Source: Heliocidaris erythrogramma (lineage: Eukaryota > Echinodermata > Echinoidea > Camarodonta > Echinometridae). From it: DNA of 64,000 bases. A model generated the notes under the pieces. It had not been told where the DNA came from. It searched no databases and saw nothing but the letters and a program-made list of their open reading frames with translations. The stretch lies in assembly GCA_025617745.1 (NCBI GenBank), contig CM046873.1, positions 25,961,547 through 26,025,546 of the forward strand, in the 5' to 3' direction. Both the position numbers and the translations under genes were made by a program. Shown piece by piece: positions 32,759-43,985 of the stretch; position 1 is the first letter of the stretch; each line of letters starts with the position of its first letter.

Positions 32759-34791
32759 ATTCAAATATCGCAATATGGCCAGCGTCCGATTTTCCAGGGA
32801 GGTACTAGGCAAGCCTGGTTAGCATGGTTGTGGTTGGTATATACATGTACCTTTTTGGTTTTGCGGTACATTGTACATAGCAACATAAAACTAAAACGAT
32901 ACGCACAACCAAGGAGGTACTAAGCTTGGCACAACATTCCATTGGCATGGGCCGTAGTTTCCATAGCTACCTAACTCTCAAAAGATTTATTTTCATGAAG
33001 TATTTTGCTATTCTTATTCTTTGATATGCATTCTTCCTTATTTTTCAATATTGGCATCAAGTAACACCTGAAGTCGATCGCCACTGGTAAACACTTCTCA
33101 GATTTGATCAAAGACACTCAAAGTGTTTGGAGTGCAAACAGTGAATAATAAAAGGAGAGACCGAGAAGTCAAAAGATTTTGGGGAGGCGTACTAAAAACA
33201 GAAATGTGAAGAATTATTGATGCATATTTGCCTTTAAACCGGACAATCTGATAGCCTGGTATGATCATGCAAAAAGGCTCCCTGCGACTACACTACCATA
33301 TGACTACTCTCGAACTCTTAACTAAAGTGAAATATCTGACATTCTGTCCAGACAGAATCTATCTCCTCACCCCACCCCCTTTCTGTCAGTATCTTTCTTT
33401 CTCTCTCTCTCTCTCTCTCTCTGTTTCACTTTCTTTCGCTTTTTTTTTCTCTCTCCTTCTCTTCATTCGCCCTCTCTCTCACACACACTCTTTCCCTGTG
33501 ATTAGAAATATTAACTGGCTTCAAGTGCTAAATGCAGTAGTGCCAATGTGAAAATCCTCCACTCTAAAAAAAATTGCAACAATTTTTCATCATAATTATG
33601 GTATTGGAGAACACAACTAATCTATCTCATAGTAGAATTATTGATAGAATTTATTTCTTTCGTGCCTTCCTTCACGAGAATTTGATTCATAAAATGTAAA
33701 TCTACATACCCAAGTTGTTGGGGTTTTTTTATTCATTCTTTATCCTAATTTTATTCTTCCTCGTTTTTAATATTTTTTCCTTCGAATCCCTCTTCTTATA
33801 TTCCCATTCCTATGTTTTCTCTTTCCTCTTCTCTCTCTTATTCTTTATATTCGTCTTTTTTTTCTTCTTCTTCTAAAGCCTACAAACACAAAGCTTTGCT
33901 TTTACCTTAGGCTCCTTCATATCCTCCTTGCAATTTTGATAGTCCTTATTTTATTTGCAAGTAACGAAAAGTAAACCAAAGTGATTTGATATACTTTATG
34001 TACTTATGATTACTGAATATACACTTTATTATTTTTATTATCATTATTTCTTATAAAAACAGACAATATGTATGAAAAAAGTGTAATGTGAAATGTGAAA
34101 ATAAAGCGAACCTTGAACCTTGAATGCAGAAATTCTCCTCCTTCTGTTTTTCTTCATTTCCTCCTTGTTCTTCTTCTTGTTCTTCTTCTTTTTCGTTTTC
34201 ATATTTCTTTCCTCCTTCTCCTCTACTTCTTTTAGTTCTTCTTTCTCTTCTTCTCATTCTTTCTTCTTTTCCATCTTTCTCTAACTCCTTATCATCTTAT
34301 TCTTCTTCTTTCTCTTCCTCATTTTTTCTTCCTTTTCTTCTCCCTCCTTCTCCTCCTCCTCCTCCCTTTCCTTCTCGTCCTATTTTCCTTCGAATAAAAA
34401 GAATCTCATGCTCTCTCTCTTTAACCTCTTGATCCACTTTCTCTTTCTCTAATTATTCTCCTTCGCCTTTTTGTTTTTCTTCTTCGCATCCGTACAATGT
34501 ATTCTTTCCTTTCTTACTGAGAAATAATGGATATTATATTTCAAAATCCTTGAAATCATTTGAAAGGATATTACAGCTAGAATGATTTACAGATGTAGGA
34601 CTGGTTTTCTTCTTTCTATATAATGTTCATTCCCATAGCTACTGAAAACTGTATACACTGCCTCAGAACAGCTACTGTGCTCTGTTTAAAAAAAAAATTA
34701 AACGATAGCCAAATATTTTACTTTTCTCACATTATCCCTATGAGCATTATATAACAGTGGGTCTAAACGTAAGTGGATCTTCACAGTCAAT
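32759..34791. other. intergenic with CT/CTT-rich tracts
   Basis: (CT)n at 33393-33422 and a long CTT/TTC-rich stretch at about 34125-34440. No gene seen; a CT-rich stretch with AATAAAG at 34100 is not linked to a reading frame. Confidence 0.5.
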
Positions 34792-35202
34792 CAGTGGCGT
34801 ATCTATGGATTAAGACGCCGGGACAAAACAATTAAATTAATTTCAATTCAAAGTTTTTTTCACTCAAACATACAATGACAACAATGACTAATATGCAGAG
34901 CAGAATTTGAGGCAAAACCTGTTGAGAAAATAGAAAAATAGAGCAACCTAGAATACATGTGCGACATTACGATATCTTGGAGCGATATGCGAGGAGCAAA
35001 GCGACCGAGCCTTATATAGTATAATGTTCGCATTTTAAACCCTCGAAAAATTGTTTTCTAATGCATTAAATGCGGATTGGGACGCATTCATAGTCCTCAT
35101 AATCATACTTTTTCTTAATTTTCTCCTATTTTTCTTTCTCTCTTTTGCGTTTTTGCACCCCTTCAAGTGCCGCCCGGGGCACGTGCCCCCTGCCCCCATA
35201 GA
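34792..35202. mobile_element. hAT-like MITE (411 bp)
   Basis: Starts CAGTGGCGTATCTATGG and ends CCCCCATAGATA, flanked by an 8-bp duplication with one mismatch (CAGTCAAT 34784-34791, TAGTCAAT 35203-35210). Confidence 0.7.
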
Positions 35203-35699
35203 TAGTCAATAATGTCGTTTCGCTTTATTCACTAGATTCATTAATTATCAATATCTATTTTTCAAATCACTTGATTACAGGGAACTATTAATAACGATAT
35301 TAAAAGGAAAATCCCTTGGATGGACTGCGTACGTGCAAGCTTCCAATTTGATCTTATAAAAAAATACGCTCTAATGTTAAAGGTTGTTCGGATCGTCAGT
35401 ATCATATTGACCCCTTCTTTTTCGTATGATATTTTACACCATTGCAAAGTCTGCAATTATTATATGGGATAAGACAAGATTTCAGTAGAAATTCCTGGCA
35501 TCCATTTTGTTAATAGAAAAATAATTTTAAATACAATATATCTTTGTTGCATGCTACTTAGTCATCTCTTTTCTCTTTTCTTCTAGACAAGACAATTATA
35601 TTGGTCTTTATTATCTTCTATCTGCCCCTCACCTTCTTTCTCTCTCTCTCCCTATCTCTCTCCCTCTCTCTCTGTAAAGATATTATAGGCATACTCTTC

Positions 35700-35750
35700 C
35701 AGTGCCGATGTTGCTTGCCAGGGAATTATGGAGGGAAACTGACCCCCATT

Positions 35751-35781
<31 letters not shown>

Positions 35782-36111
35782 ACTGAGCGACTTTTCGAGA
35801 AGCTGGCGAGACCAAAAAACTACGGGTCTACCTTTTGACAAACCTTCATTTGTGTGCCCCCTCTTAGGGGGTGTTGCAAGAAAGTTGCAATCGATTGCAA
35901 ATTGTAAAGCAAATTAGAACAACCATTCTGAATGGTTCAGGGTCTGCCCATTCAAGAAGATGCGTTTGCAAGAATGATTTTGATTGGTCAGTACCGTTCA
36001 GTTGCAACTTGCAATCAATCGCAACTTTCTTGCAACACCCCATTAGTTGGTAAGTTTTGTCTTTTTTCCAAAAGGCACCCCCCCCCTTGAAAAAAGCTGG
36101 TGACGGCACTG
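35700..36111. mobile_element. hAT-like poly-C MITE with nested element
   Basis: Same family as 59430-59758: CAGTGCCG at the start, the GGGAATTATGGAGGG block, about 28 C, ACTGAGCGACTTTTCGAGAA, and CGGCACTG at the end. A PIF-like MITE (35877-36042) is inserted in it. No clean 8-bp target duplication remains. Confidence 0.7.
35877..36042. mobile_element. PIF/Harbinger-like MITE (166 bp)
   Basis: TIRs GGGGGTGTTGCAAGAAAGTT / complement AACTTTCTTGCAACACCCCA, flanked by TTA (35874-35876 and 36043-36045). Confidence 0.8.
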
Positions 36112-36476
36112 ACTTGTCATTTTTATTCACCAAAATAATGCTCGACCACAGAAAAAGGTAAATGGTGGTCAATGTATATCAAAATTTCGAGCATAAATCA
36201 AGCATTCTCAATATATGATTATAATTTTATGCTACCATAGAAATTTGCAGAGAAAATCGCAATTTAAAAAAAGATATTACCTTATTTTAACATTAATCAA
36301 TAGTAAACAAATGAGAAATAAAAAAAAAATTGTACACAATATTTTGTGAAATAATAAATGGTTAATGAGGTGCAGAAATTCGAAAAGTAAGCATTGATCA
36401 CGTTTTGGTAAAATGTTAAAGAGAGCTAAACCCGTTGGCACAGTAAGAGTTAAGAAAAAGAGAAAAAAAAGCTTAC

Positions 36477-36506
36477 CAAGAGTGATCTCAAGTACAGAGG
36501 CCTGAT
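36477..36506 (-). CDS. candidate 30-nt micro-exon
   Basis: On the minus strand a strong acceptor (TTTTGTTTTGTCGCAG) and donor (TTG|GTAAGC) bracket 30 nt encoding QASVLEITL in phase 1-1. There is no other exon nearby to join it to, so this is suggestive only. Confidence 0.25.
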
Positions 36507-37175
36507 CTGCGACAAAACAAAACAACACACGTATCTAACATTTCTAACAGTCCAAATTCCTGTGGGTCCTGTAAAATCATGAAGAAGAAATTATGAAGAA
36601 GACTGGCCGAAGAGTAGGCAACCGTAGCTCCAATCAAAGGTGTAATCCTTGCTCAAATCTTGTCGACATGGCGTGTGCATACGAGCGTGATCTCCGCCAA
36701 TATGACACTGGTTGTATGACTTGTATCCATGAAGCCGAATCAATCGAAGATTATTCATCTACACGGCAACGACAAGGAAGATTAACATCTTCTTACAACC
36801 GAGTTAATCGGTCCGATACGGGTGAAAATAGGCATAAGTTTTACAGCTAATTGTTTCGTTTCTAAATTCCAGCGAGAATTATTACATGTAATAGCGGAGA
36901 GAACACGGAGATTATATGATACGTCCGCGTTGGTGTTTTGTTTGGGTAATGTTTCGCGTAGTTAATTACACCCATGTCAGTTTGCAAAGGCGGGGGCGTT
37001 TCGTCAAGCGGAATCATTTAAACGATATCATTCTTGTAATCAAGAAGTACATGCCGGTCCAAAGTTTGCTTAATAGCTAATAGGTTTTTAGTTCATAAGA
37101 TATAGCATTCCGACACATTATCTGCCTCAGAAATATACCCTTGACATTGTTACTAGTCTCGGTGTGTGACGTTTC
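36507..37175. other. intergenic, nothing recognised
   Basis: An 85-codon frame (36593-36850, +) has no recognisable family or splice context. Confidence 0.35.
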
Positions 37176-37545
37176 ATTCTCTTTTCTTCTGCTGCTTCTA
37201 CTCCTCCTCCTTTTTCTTCTTCTTCTCCTTCTTCTCCTTCTTTCTCCTCCTTCTTTTTCTTGTCCTCCTCCTCCTTCTTCTCCTTGTTCTTCTTCTCCTC
37301 CTTTTTTCTTCTTCTTCTCCTTCTTCTTCTTCTCCTTCTTCTTCTTCTCCTTCTTCTCCTCCTTCTTCTTGTCCTCCTTCCTCTTTCCTCCTCCTTCTTC
37401 TGTTTCTTCTTTTCTTCTTCTTCTTATGATTATCATCTTTATTATTATTATCATCATTATTCTCCTCCTGCTCCTCTTCTTTCTTCTTCTTCGTCTTCTC
37501 ATCATCCTCCTCTCTTCTTTTCCTTCTTCTTCTTCTTCTCCTTTA
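37176..37545 (+). repeat. CTT/CTC-rich microsatellite
   Basis: Homopyrimidine run of about 370 bp; the overlapping long frames are artefacts. Confidence 0.95.
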
Positions 37546-37604
37546 TAGTCCTTCGTATTTCAAATTTATTATTTACAGACGTGATTTACATTAAGAATTA
37601 TCTA

Positions 37605-37720
37605 CCCCCCCCCCCCCAGTAAGAAGACTTTGACGGAGGCACAAGACATATTAATATCCCTCCTCCCCCACCCCCGCCCCCCCCCCCCCCCCCAAAAAAA
37701 AAAAAAAAAAAAAAAAAAAA
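37605..37720 (+). repeat. poly-C and poly-A tracts
   Basis: About 13 C at 37605-37617, about 17 C at 37678-37693 immediately followed by about 28 A. Confidence 0.9.
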
Positions 37721-37764
37721 ATGTGCCATTGCCATTGACGCTAACTGATGGGAAATAAATAAAT

Positions 37765-38320
37765 GTCGACATAGCTTTGTGCGCAAGCTGGATTACTCAG
37801 CAAGTGGAGACCAATCGCTGAATCGCATTTGGCTATCTTTGGTCTGTTAGCGGGCATTTCAGATTTGCAGGCACGGACGGGCTGCGTGCGCTGATTGGTT
37901 GTACGGTTCCGAATAGTCGAGGGGACGCGTTGTTTAATGTGCCTGCAAATCTGAAATGCCCGCTAACAGACCAAAGATAGCCAAATGCGATTCAGCGATT
38001 GGTCTCCACTTGCTGAACAATCCAGCTTGCGCACAAAGCTATGCCGACGACCATTTCTCAATTATGTCCCGGGCCAGAAGTGCAGCGCATTTACGCTTTC
38101 TGGAAGCCGCCTACATTCAATCGCACGAACCCCTTCTGTGCAGACAAAAGGAGTTCGTCCAAGCTTTGCGATTGTTCTGAAATTACAACATCTGGGTTGC
38201 GTCCGGGTTTATCGAGTATAATATAGTTGATTTCAAGTAATTTGTTATATACCTGCGTGATAACCTGATGAGTGCAGGTCGAAAAGCTTCATTATCATCT
38301 CTTTTTCGTGCATATTGAAA
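37765..38320. mobile_element. palindromic MITE, second copy of the 7617-8254 family
   Basis: Inner palindrome: 37765-37890 is repeated inverted at 37937-38050 (AGCGGGCATTTCAGATTTGC / GCAAATCTGAAATGCCCGCT). The right part (about 38160-38320) matches the left end of 7617-8254 in inverse orientation, ending at CTCTTTTTCGTG.ATATTGAAA. Confidence 0.75.
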
Positions 38321-38439
38321 TTATGTCTCCTTTAATTTTTAATCGTATTCTAAAATCTTCATAATCAAAATCTCATAAAGATAATCCTCTTCATAGTCTG
38401 TGTAAAACCAACGGTAATACTTAACCAAAAAGTCTTTTG

Positions 38440-38810
38440 GAGGATTTTAACATTTCGTTCATGTCCAGTGCATATCACATTATGATAGGCGTTTCTATAT
38501 TATGCGCTTCCAAAGGACTTTGGATATCATTACCCCGGCTTAAGCTCCGGCAACCGTATAGGTCTCGGTGCATGTCCTACCAGGTACCCACTAACTACAC
38601 TTGGGTCGAGTGTGGCCAAGGAAATCTTTGAGAACTCCTTGGTGTGGCAAGCGTAGGTTACTGATGTCAAGGAGTTACCACAGAGCTCCATGCTGATGTC
38701 TTGCCAAAGTACGATAGTGCTCCGGCAAGGATATTAGAACCCGTACCTTGTCGTTCACAGTCCTGAGCCAATATCCACTAAACACCTTCATCGTATGGTT
38801 TTACCAAGAT
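38440..38810 (-). mobile_element. tRNA-derived SINE, second family, diverged
   Basis: Minus-strand head with TTTAGTGGATA and GGTTCTAATATCC as A- and B-box-like segments, then GTGGGTACCTGGTAGGA, GGCTTAAGCCGGGGTAATG and AGCGC, matching the better-preserved copy at 48077-48368. Confidence 0.6.
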
Positions 38811-38869
38811 GTCCCACCGCCAACGTCTCATGCTGGCTAACTCTAATCGACATGGAGTGTTATAGACAC

Positions 38870-38925
38870 TGGCGAACACAGGGGGCACAGGGGTGCCATG
38901 CCCCCCCCCCCCCCCCCAATTCAGC
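38870..38925 (+). mobile_element. hAT-like MITE end fragment
   Basis: CACTGGCGAACACAGGGGGCA followed by poly-C; resembles the outer end of the CAGTGGCG family. Truncated. Confidence 0.4.
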
Positions 38926-38974
38926 CACTAAAAAAAAATAAAAAGTAAGCGAAAAGCAGGGGAGTTGGGAGAAA

Positions 38975-39530
38975 AGGGCCTAAAAAGGCGCTACTATCCG
39001 TTATCTTTCTCTCAAAATTTGCTAAAACATCAGAGCGTTTGCACTTCGCGCGGGAAGGGGGAAACTCCCCCTCCCCGCACACACCCCTGTTACATACAGT
39101 ACAGTATTGCGTCCAACTGAAAAGCATCCAGAGCGTCGAACTAACTTTCTGTCTAAAAAAAAGTCTTACGAGCCGTTATCTTTCTGTCAAATTTACTGTA
39201 AAACGTAGGACCCACCCCTCGTTACAGTGCAGTATTACGTCCAAATAACTGAAAAGCAGTCCAGACGTCGAAATAACTTTCCGCCTAAAAAGAGGTGCTA
39301 CGAGCCGTTATCTTTCTCTCAAATATTTCGTCCAAGTAATTGAAAAGCAGTCGGGGCGTCCCATTCCCTCCCCCCCCCCCCCCCCTCCTTCCCCTCCCTG
39401 CACCCATCCCAGTTACAGTACAGTATTACGTCCAAATAACTGAAAAGCAGTCCAGATGTCGAAATAACTTTCTGCCTAAAAAGAGGGGCTATACGATCGA
39501 ACCGTTATCCTTCTCTCAATAAAGCCTTCA
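38975..39530 (+). repeat. minisatellite-like tandem repeat
   Basis: Three to four diverged units sharing GTTACAGT.CAGTATTACGT, CCAAATAACTGAAAAGCAGT and GAGCCGTTATCTTTCTCTC, period roughly 135-190 bp because of poly-C and C-rich insertions. Confidence 0.7.
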
Positions 39531-40239
39531 TTCAATTAAGCATCGCATGGTCACGTGATCACGCAACAAACCCGTTTCTGCATTCGAATTTATATTGGAG
39601 CATCCAATTTACCGTGTTGAGCATTCATTTTTTTTTTAAATCCCCCAGCATTATTTGTGATATTTTCCTATTGTCTTGTGTTATGTATTTGACATGATTT
39701 TCGCCATTCAAGATAGGACCTACATGTTTTTGTTTATGGCGAATTTTAAAGGTCCTATCGTTTGAGCGAATAAAGGTTTATTCATTTTTTTTTTTTGTCG
39801 CGTGGTCGTGGATGTATATACAAAACAGGAAACAACTGTAGGTCGCGAGAGAGATCTTACAAATATAATTATTTTCTTTGTAATTGATGACACACTGAAT
39901 AACAGAAGAACTTTTAGAAGCCTATATAGGAGACAAATAATAATAATAATAATAATATATAAGATTTATAAGGCGCCGAATCCACTTGAGGATCAAATGA
40001 TCAAATGAAAGCTTTTATACCGCTATTTCATTCAGGAGACGATAAAGAAAACGTAACGACATCTTCTAAGTAAAAGAAGAGTTTTAAAAGTTACCCTATA
40101 ATTATCTATAGTTCGATGAGAAAAAAAATAAGGGAATGCTGGTTTTCTGACACTTTGTTGTCTATACTCCTTCCTCGGGGGAGATAGTCGCCTATGCTTA
40201 GGTGCATGAATTTTCTCGTTCAAAGTATAGGCCTATAAG
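39531..40239. other. intergenic, nothing recognised
   Basis: Contains an inverted pair (TTCAAGATAGGACCTA near 39706 and TAAAGGTCCTATCG near 39747) that looks like a small MITE relic, and (ATA)n at 39938-39957. Confidence 0.4.
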
Positions 40240-40284
40240 AAGTTGATCTGTTGTCACACGAAGGAGCAAACGAGGGTTGCGCCG

Positions 40285-40314
40285 TTTCGACCGCTAACTG
40301 CTAGTCTTCGTCAG
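40285..40314 (-). ncRNA. hammerhead-like core in the Penelope 3' end
   Basis: Minus strand CTGACGA, a GAC...GTC-flanked hairpin segment, then CGAAAC. This matches the conserved CUGANGA...GAAA core. Hammerhead ribozymes are established components of Penelope pseudo-LTRs. Stems I and III were not confirmed by eye. Confidence 0.45.
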
Positions 40315-40318
40315 GCAA

Positions 40319-40513
40319 TGTGGACAGTCGTGTGAGTGTGTGTGTGTAATTGGGTTTTTACAGACGTGTATCAATCAGATATGATTATTTACGTCTGAGA
40401 CCGACCTTCAACGTCACCATCCGAAAGACGTGACTCAGTCTCGAACCTGGGTCGGCTGAATCAGTTTATAACTTCCACTGGTAGCTGGATTACAGGCGCA
40501 CGCCACAACGCCC
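40319..40513 (-). mobile_element. 7SL-like SINE, full-length copy
   Basis: Same structure as 4717-4901: 7SL-like head at 40515-40481 read leftwards, B box, body and (CA)n tail at 40331-40347. A possible 6-bp duplication AGGCAA (40313-40318, 40514-40519). Inserted into Penelope element 3. Confidence 0.7.
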
Positions 40514-40519
40514 AGGCAA

Positions 40520-41120
40520 GCGCCTTTTATAGCGTAAGCTGCGTTCCGAGGGCGCCGGAACTGCCGTGCTGCTATTGGTCCGTGAAACCGACCAACCAGA
40601 AGCCGCGGACGGTGCGTTCGGTGCGGACGTCGGGGAAAACCCCGTCGGTGCTACTGGCGGGCTACTGGCTACTGGCGGGCGAAATGCGAACGTCGGACGT
40701 AGGGGCGCATGTCGGCGGATGGTGGGGAGCCATTCCTCCGGGATGTCAATGCCATTATCTCTATTGATATTATTGGGGTGTAAACGGATTTGGATAGCTT
40801 CTTTAACACGCCGTGTGTAACAGTGCTTATCCCGCGCTATGCAACTTACCTCATCCCAATTGGAGGGTGCTGTGCGCTCCAAGCATGCATGCTCAGCGAC
40901 TGGCGAACTATCTATGCGACGGTGCTTGACATCTCTGCGGTGTTCTAGCATTCTTTCGTTTACGGGTCTACCTGTTTCGCCGATGTAGACCTTGTCGCAA
41001 GTCCCGCATGGGATCTTGTAGACAACGTCGCCAAGTCTGCCGGGTAGCGTGGGGTCCTTCGGGTGGACTAGCTGGTTACGAATATTGGTGTCGGACTTGA
41101 AAACGGCGCGTATGCTATGC
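40520..41120 (-). pseudogene. Penelope GIY-YIG endonuclease domain
   Basis: On the minus strand, RAVFKSDTNIRNQLVHPKD (about 41050-41110), then DVVYKIPCGTCDKVYIGETG, RPVNERMLEHRRDVKHRR and PVAEHACLERTAPSNWDEV. It keeps the VYKIPC/YIGETG core and the Glu-containing region, and is in frame from about 41120 to 40516 where the inserted SINE begins. The C-terminal part is Pro/Ala/Ser-rich. Confidence 0.85.
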
Positions 41121-41226
41121 TTCTCTAGGTGTCGGCGGAGCTGGCGAGAAATAAAATCGACAAACGGAAGAACAACGGTAGACTTGTAATTCCCGGTGCA
41201 CTAGTGTGTCAAGGAAAGCGATGCGG

Positions 41227-42333
41227 CTATTGCCTTCCGTCTCCATATAGTGAAACGAATAGACGGTTGCTGCGCTTCACGTGACTTAAAAGACCACCGG
41301 TGGTGGATCTATTAGTTACACTGAAGGTATCATAGACATAGCGTTTCCAAATTATCGGGCTGAGTTCGGGCGGGCAAGCTTTGAGCGCATCTTCCTCAAA
41401 GGATTCCATGTACAAGTTAGCAATAACTGCGGAAACAGGACTCCCCATGGCCGCTCCTTCTTGTTGTTCATAAAAGTCACCGTTGTACATGAAGTACGTG
41501 GATTCTAGCACGAACTTAAGAAGATCTGTGACCTGGGCAGGAGAGAGCTTGGTGCGATCGGGCAGAGTAGCGTCGGCTTCCAGTCGCTGGAGAGCGACGA
41601 CGCAAGCGGCTTCTACGGGTACATTGGTAAACAGGGATACCACGTCGAAAGAGACCATGATCTCGTGATCACGTATGGTCTCGCTGCGCAAGAAATCAAC
41701 AAACGCGGCAGAGTTACGGACTGCATGCTGACTGTTACCAATCAAGGGGGAGAGAATTTCGGCTAAAAACTTAGAAGTGTTGTAAGCAAATGAACTCATA
41801 CAAGATACTATCAGGCGCAGCGGGATCTCAGGTTTGTGGATTTTCGGCAATCCATAGATTCTAGGCGGTTGCTTCTGTGAGGGTCTAAGCATACGGTATG
41901 TCGAATCATCGATATCACTATTCTTGTGAAAACCGCAGAGAATGGTCGCAAGCTTGCGGGAGAAACACTCGGTGGGGTCTTTCCGTAGAGCGCGGTAAGG
42001 ACCTGAGCTGATCAAATCTGACATCTTATCACGGTAAGTAGAGGTGTCTAATACCACGCTAGCGCGGCCTTTGTCAGCTGGCAAAATCATAATCGAGCTG
42101 TCTTCCTTGAGCGACTTCAAGGCTTTGCGCATGCCAGGAGTGACGTTGGACTTAGGCGGTTCGGCTGAGGAGAGGATCGCATTGACCTCCCTGCGGACTG
42201 AGCCGACGGTTTCGGCATCACGGCAACGGACGGAAGATTCGACTTTGGCAATAATCTCAGCAGCAGGGATGCGCTTAGGAGCTATAGCAAAATTAAGCCC
42301 CTTTCCCTCGTTTGCTCCTTCGTGTGACAACAT
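41227..42333 (-). pseudogene. Penelope reverse transcriptase (inactive)
   Basis: 368-codon frame. Visible: NFAIAPKRIPAAEIIAKVES, IMILPADKGRASVVL, RIYGLPKIHKPEIPLR, motif A VSFDVVSLFTNVP, motif B EQQEGAAMGSPVSAVIANLY, and motif C WKRYVYDTF, where the second Asp-bearing position of YVDD is Tyr (TAT for GAT). That alone should abolish catalysis. The frame ends early (about 41227) in a frameshift, while the expected continuation is found in another frame. The start codon here is internal: normal family members have additional N-terminal sequence. Confidence 0.9.
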
Positions 42334-42345
42334 ATCAACTTATAC

Positions 42346-42967
42346 TCTTATTGTGCTACCACGATGATCAACATTTTCCCCACTATAGGCTTATATTTTC
42401 AAATTAAAGGGCGAGTCAATTAGAATCAACATTGGGGCTAAAAATGTAGTACATAAGTCCAATGACACAATTCTGACATTTTTACAGAAAAAAAATTGCC
42501 CAGTAACAAGAAATTGGTCAAAAAACTCACTAATTTGGGAACGCCCAAAAAAATTGACAGCTGATTGGCTAGAGCGATTTGACGTAGCATCGGGAAGTCC
42601 CCCGCGAAGCCACTAAGTTTGACTAATATGTTGGCAATGTAAATGAATGATAATTTATCCATTTTCATATCACTATTTATACAATTTCGACAATCTTTAA
42701 GTCCCCCAAAAGGATTTGAATGGGTTGTTTAGACATTTTAGTAGAGGTCAAATGACAAGTCTGGCATTTTTTCAAACACTTTACCCATGATAATTCCTCT
42801 TTTGGATTAGGTTTATGTTTTGGAAAAACGTAATATTTTACAGACAAGTAGACGTGTGGACAGTCGCTTTACTGCTGACCGTACCTTGCGAATCTTTGTG
42901 TGCGTGCTTATGATAACAACCAAGTACACTGAAAGACTGGGTGAAAGTCTAAATATATTACAACAAT
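42346..42967. other. intergenic, nothing recognised
   Basis: AT-rich with no matched repeat; the 76-codon frame on the minus strand is not convincing. Confidence 0.4.
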
Positions 42968-43174
42968 GCTTCACAAAGAGTTAAGATTGACTAACAGTCG
43001 TACTTAACTTCCTAGTTGTGTGAGGTATATGACACATCACCGCATTGGTCAGATCATGCTCAGGGGCGCTCGTTATTGGGTAATCTACCAATGAGATTAC
43101 GTGTTTAATACTGCATGCGCATTGGCACTTACGCATGACTTTAAGTCGAACTTAACTCTTTGTGAAACAACCCC
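42968..43174. mobile_element. CWG-type MITE, diverged copy
   Basis: Matches 14375-14585 in inverse orientation, including the block TCACCGCATTGGTCAGATCA and TTTGTGAAACAACCCC at the end, followed by CAG (43175-43177). The left end is eroded. Confidence 0.65.
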
Positions 43175-43354
43175 CAGGTGTATTCCTTAACTTGTGTGGC
43201 TTTGGGAAACCTACAGAATACAATCCGTCCTTTAAAATTTACAAGTTGCCTAGAGGACAATAAGGTCTTCTACATTATGGACTCAAGAAGGAAATTAATT
43301 TCGAAATCATCCTTATTTAGGGGGATTATGAACGAAACAGGGGGTTTACAACTT

Positions 43355-43560
43355 TCGTGTTAAATTGAATGAACATGTTCCGAATTTGAATGCCCGAGGT
43401 GTCCTTTCGGCAGTTGCCGATGAATTTGAAGGATTCTACATCCGTGCAAAATTGAATGCACGGAAATGAATTTGAATGATGCAAGAGTTAAATCCCTTGC
43501 ACGAAACGCTAATTTGAATGACTTGAATACATTTTTGAATGACAGAAGATGCGGTAAACA
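43355..43560 (+). repeat. AATTTGAATG motif array, forward
   Basis: About seven occurrences of (A/T)AATT(T)GAATG in about 200 bp at irregular 20-45 bp spacing, for example at AAATTGAATGAAC, CGAATTTGAATGCCC, AAAATTGAATGCAC, TGAATTTGAATGATG and TAATTTGAATGAC. Confidence 0.6.
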
Positions 43561-43672
43561 GTGGCGTAGACACGAACACGCTTTCTATTGTTAGTGGGGG
43601 TGATGAATAGATCATTCCCCCCCCCCCCCCCCTCCCCCCACTAACAATGGATAATTATGCGTGTCTACGCCT
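43561..43672. mobile_element. small poly-C MITE M2, copy 2
   Basis: GGCGTAGACACGAACACGC ... TTGTTAGTGGGG, about 16 C, then CCCCCCACTAACAATGGATA ... GTGTCTACGCC. Opposite orientation to 32652-32758. It sits between motif arrays. Confidence 0.75.
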
Positions 43673-43756
43673 GTGGCTGTAAATGATGTATTTGCTAAAT
43701 TTAATGAGCGTTTAATTAAATTTACTATAAAAAAAGCGAATTGGCTTGGAAAACCT

Positions 43757-43771
43757 GTATTATTATTACTA

Positions 43772-43802
<31 letters not shown>

Positions 43803-43918
43803 TACATTATTCAATTATATTTCATATATATATTTAATTATATTATTACTACTACTACTACTAATCTTTGTATTATCATTAATATTATTATCATTATCAT
43901 CATCATCATTATTATTAG

Positions 43919-43963
<45 letters not shown>

Positions 43964-43985
43964 TATTATTATTATCATTATTATA
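43757..43985 (+). repeat. (ATT)n microsatellite
   Basis: Imperfect ATT/ATC tract. Confidence 0.95.

Larger units (their letters stand above)
40240..42345 (-). mobile_element. Penelope-like element 3, nearly complete but mutated
   Basis: RT and endonuclease in order on the minus strand. The ends are inverted repeats of about 36 bp (40240-40276 and 42305-42340, containing ACACGAAGGAGCAAACGAGG), interpreted as pseudo-LTR parts. A 7SL-like SINE is inserted near the 3' end (40319-40513). The RT start is truncated, a frameshift separates RT from endonuclease, and a catalytic residue is lost. Confidence 0.85.

Noticed and set aside
37077-37622. Several long overlapping open frames on both strands
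   Set aside because: They translate a CTT/CTC microsatellite into Ser/Phe/Leu or Arg/Lys runs; no coding signal.
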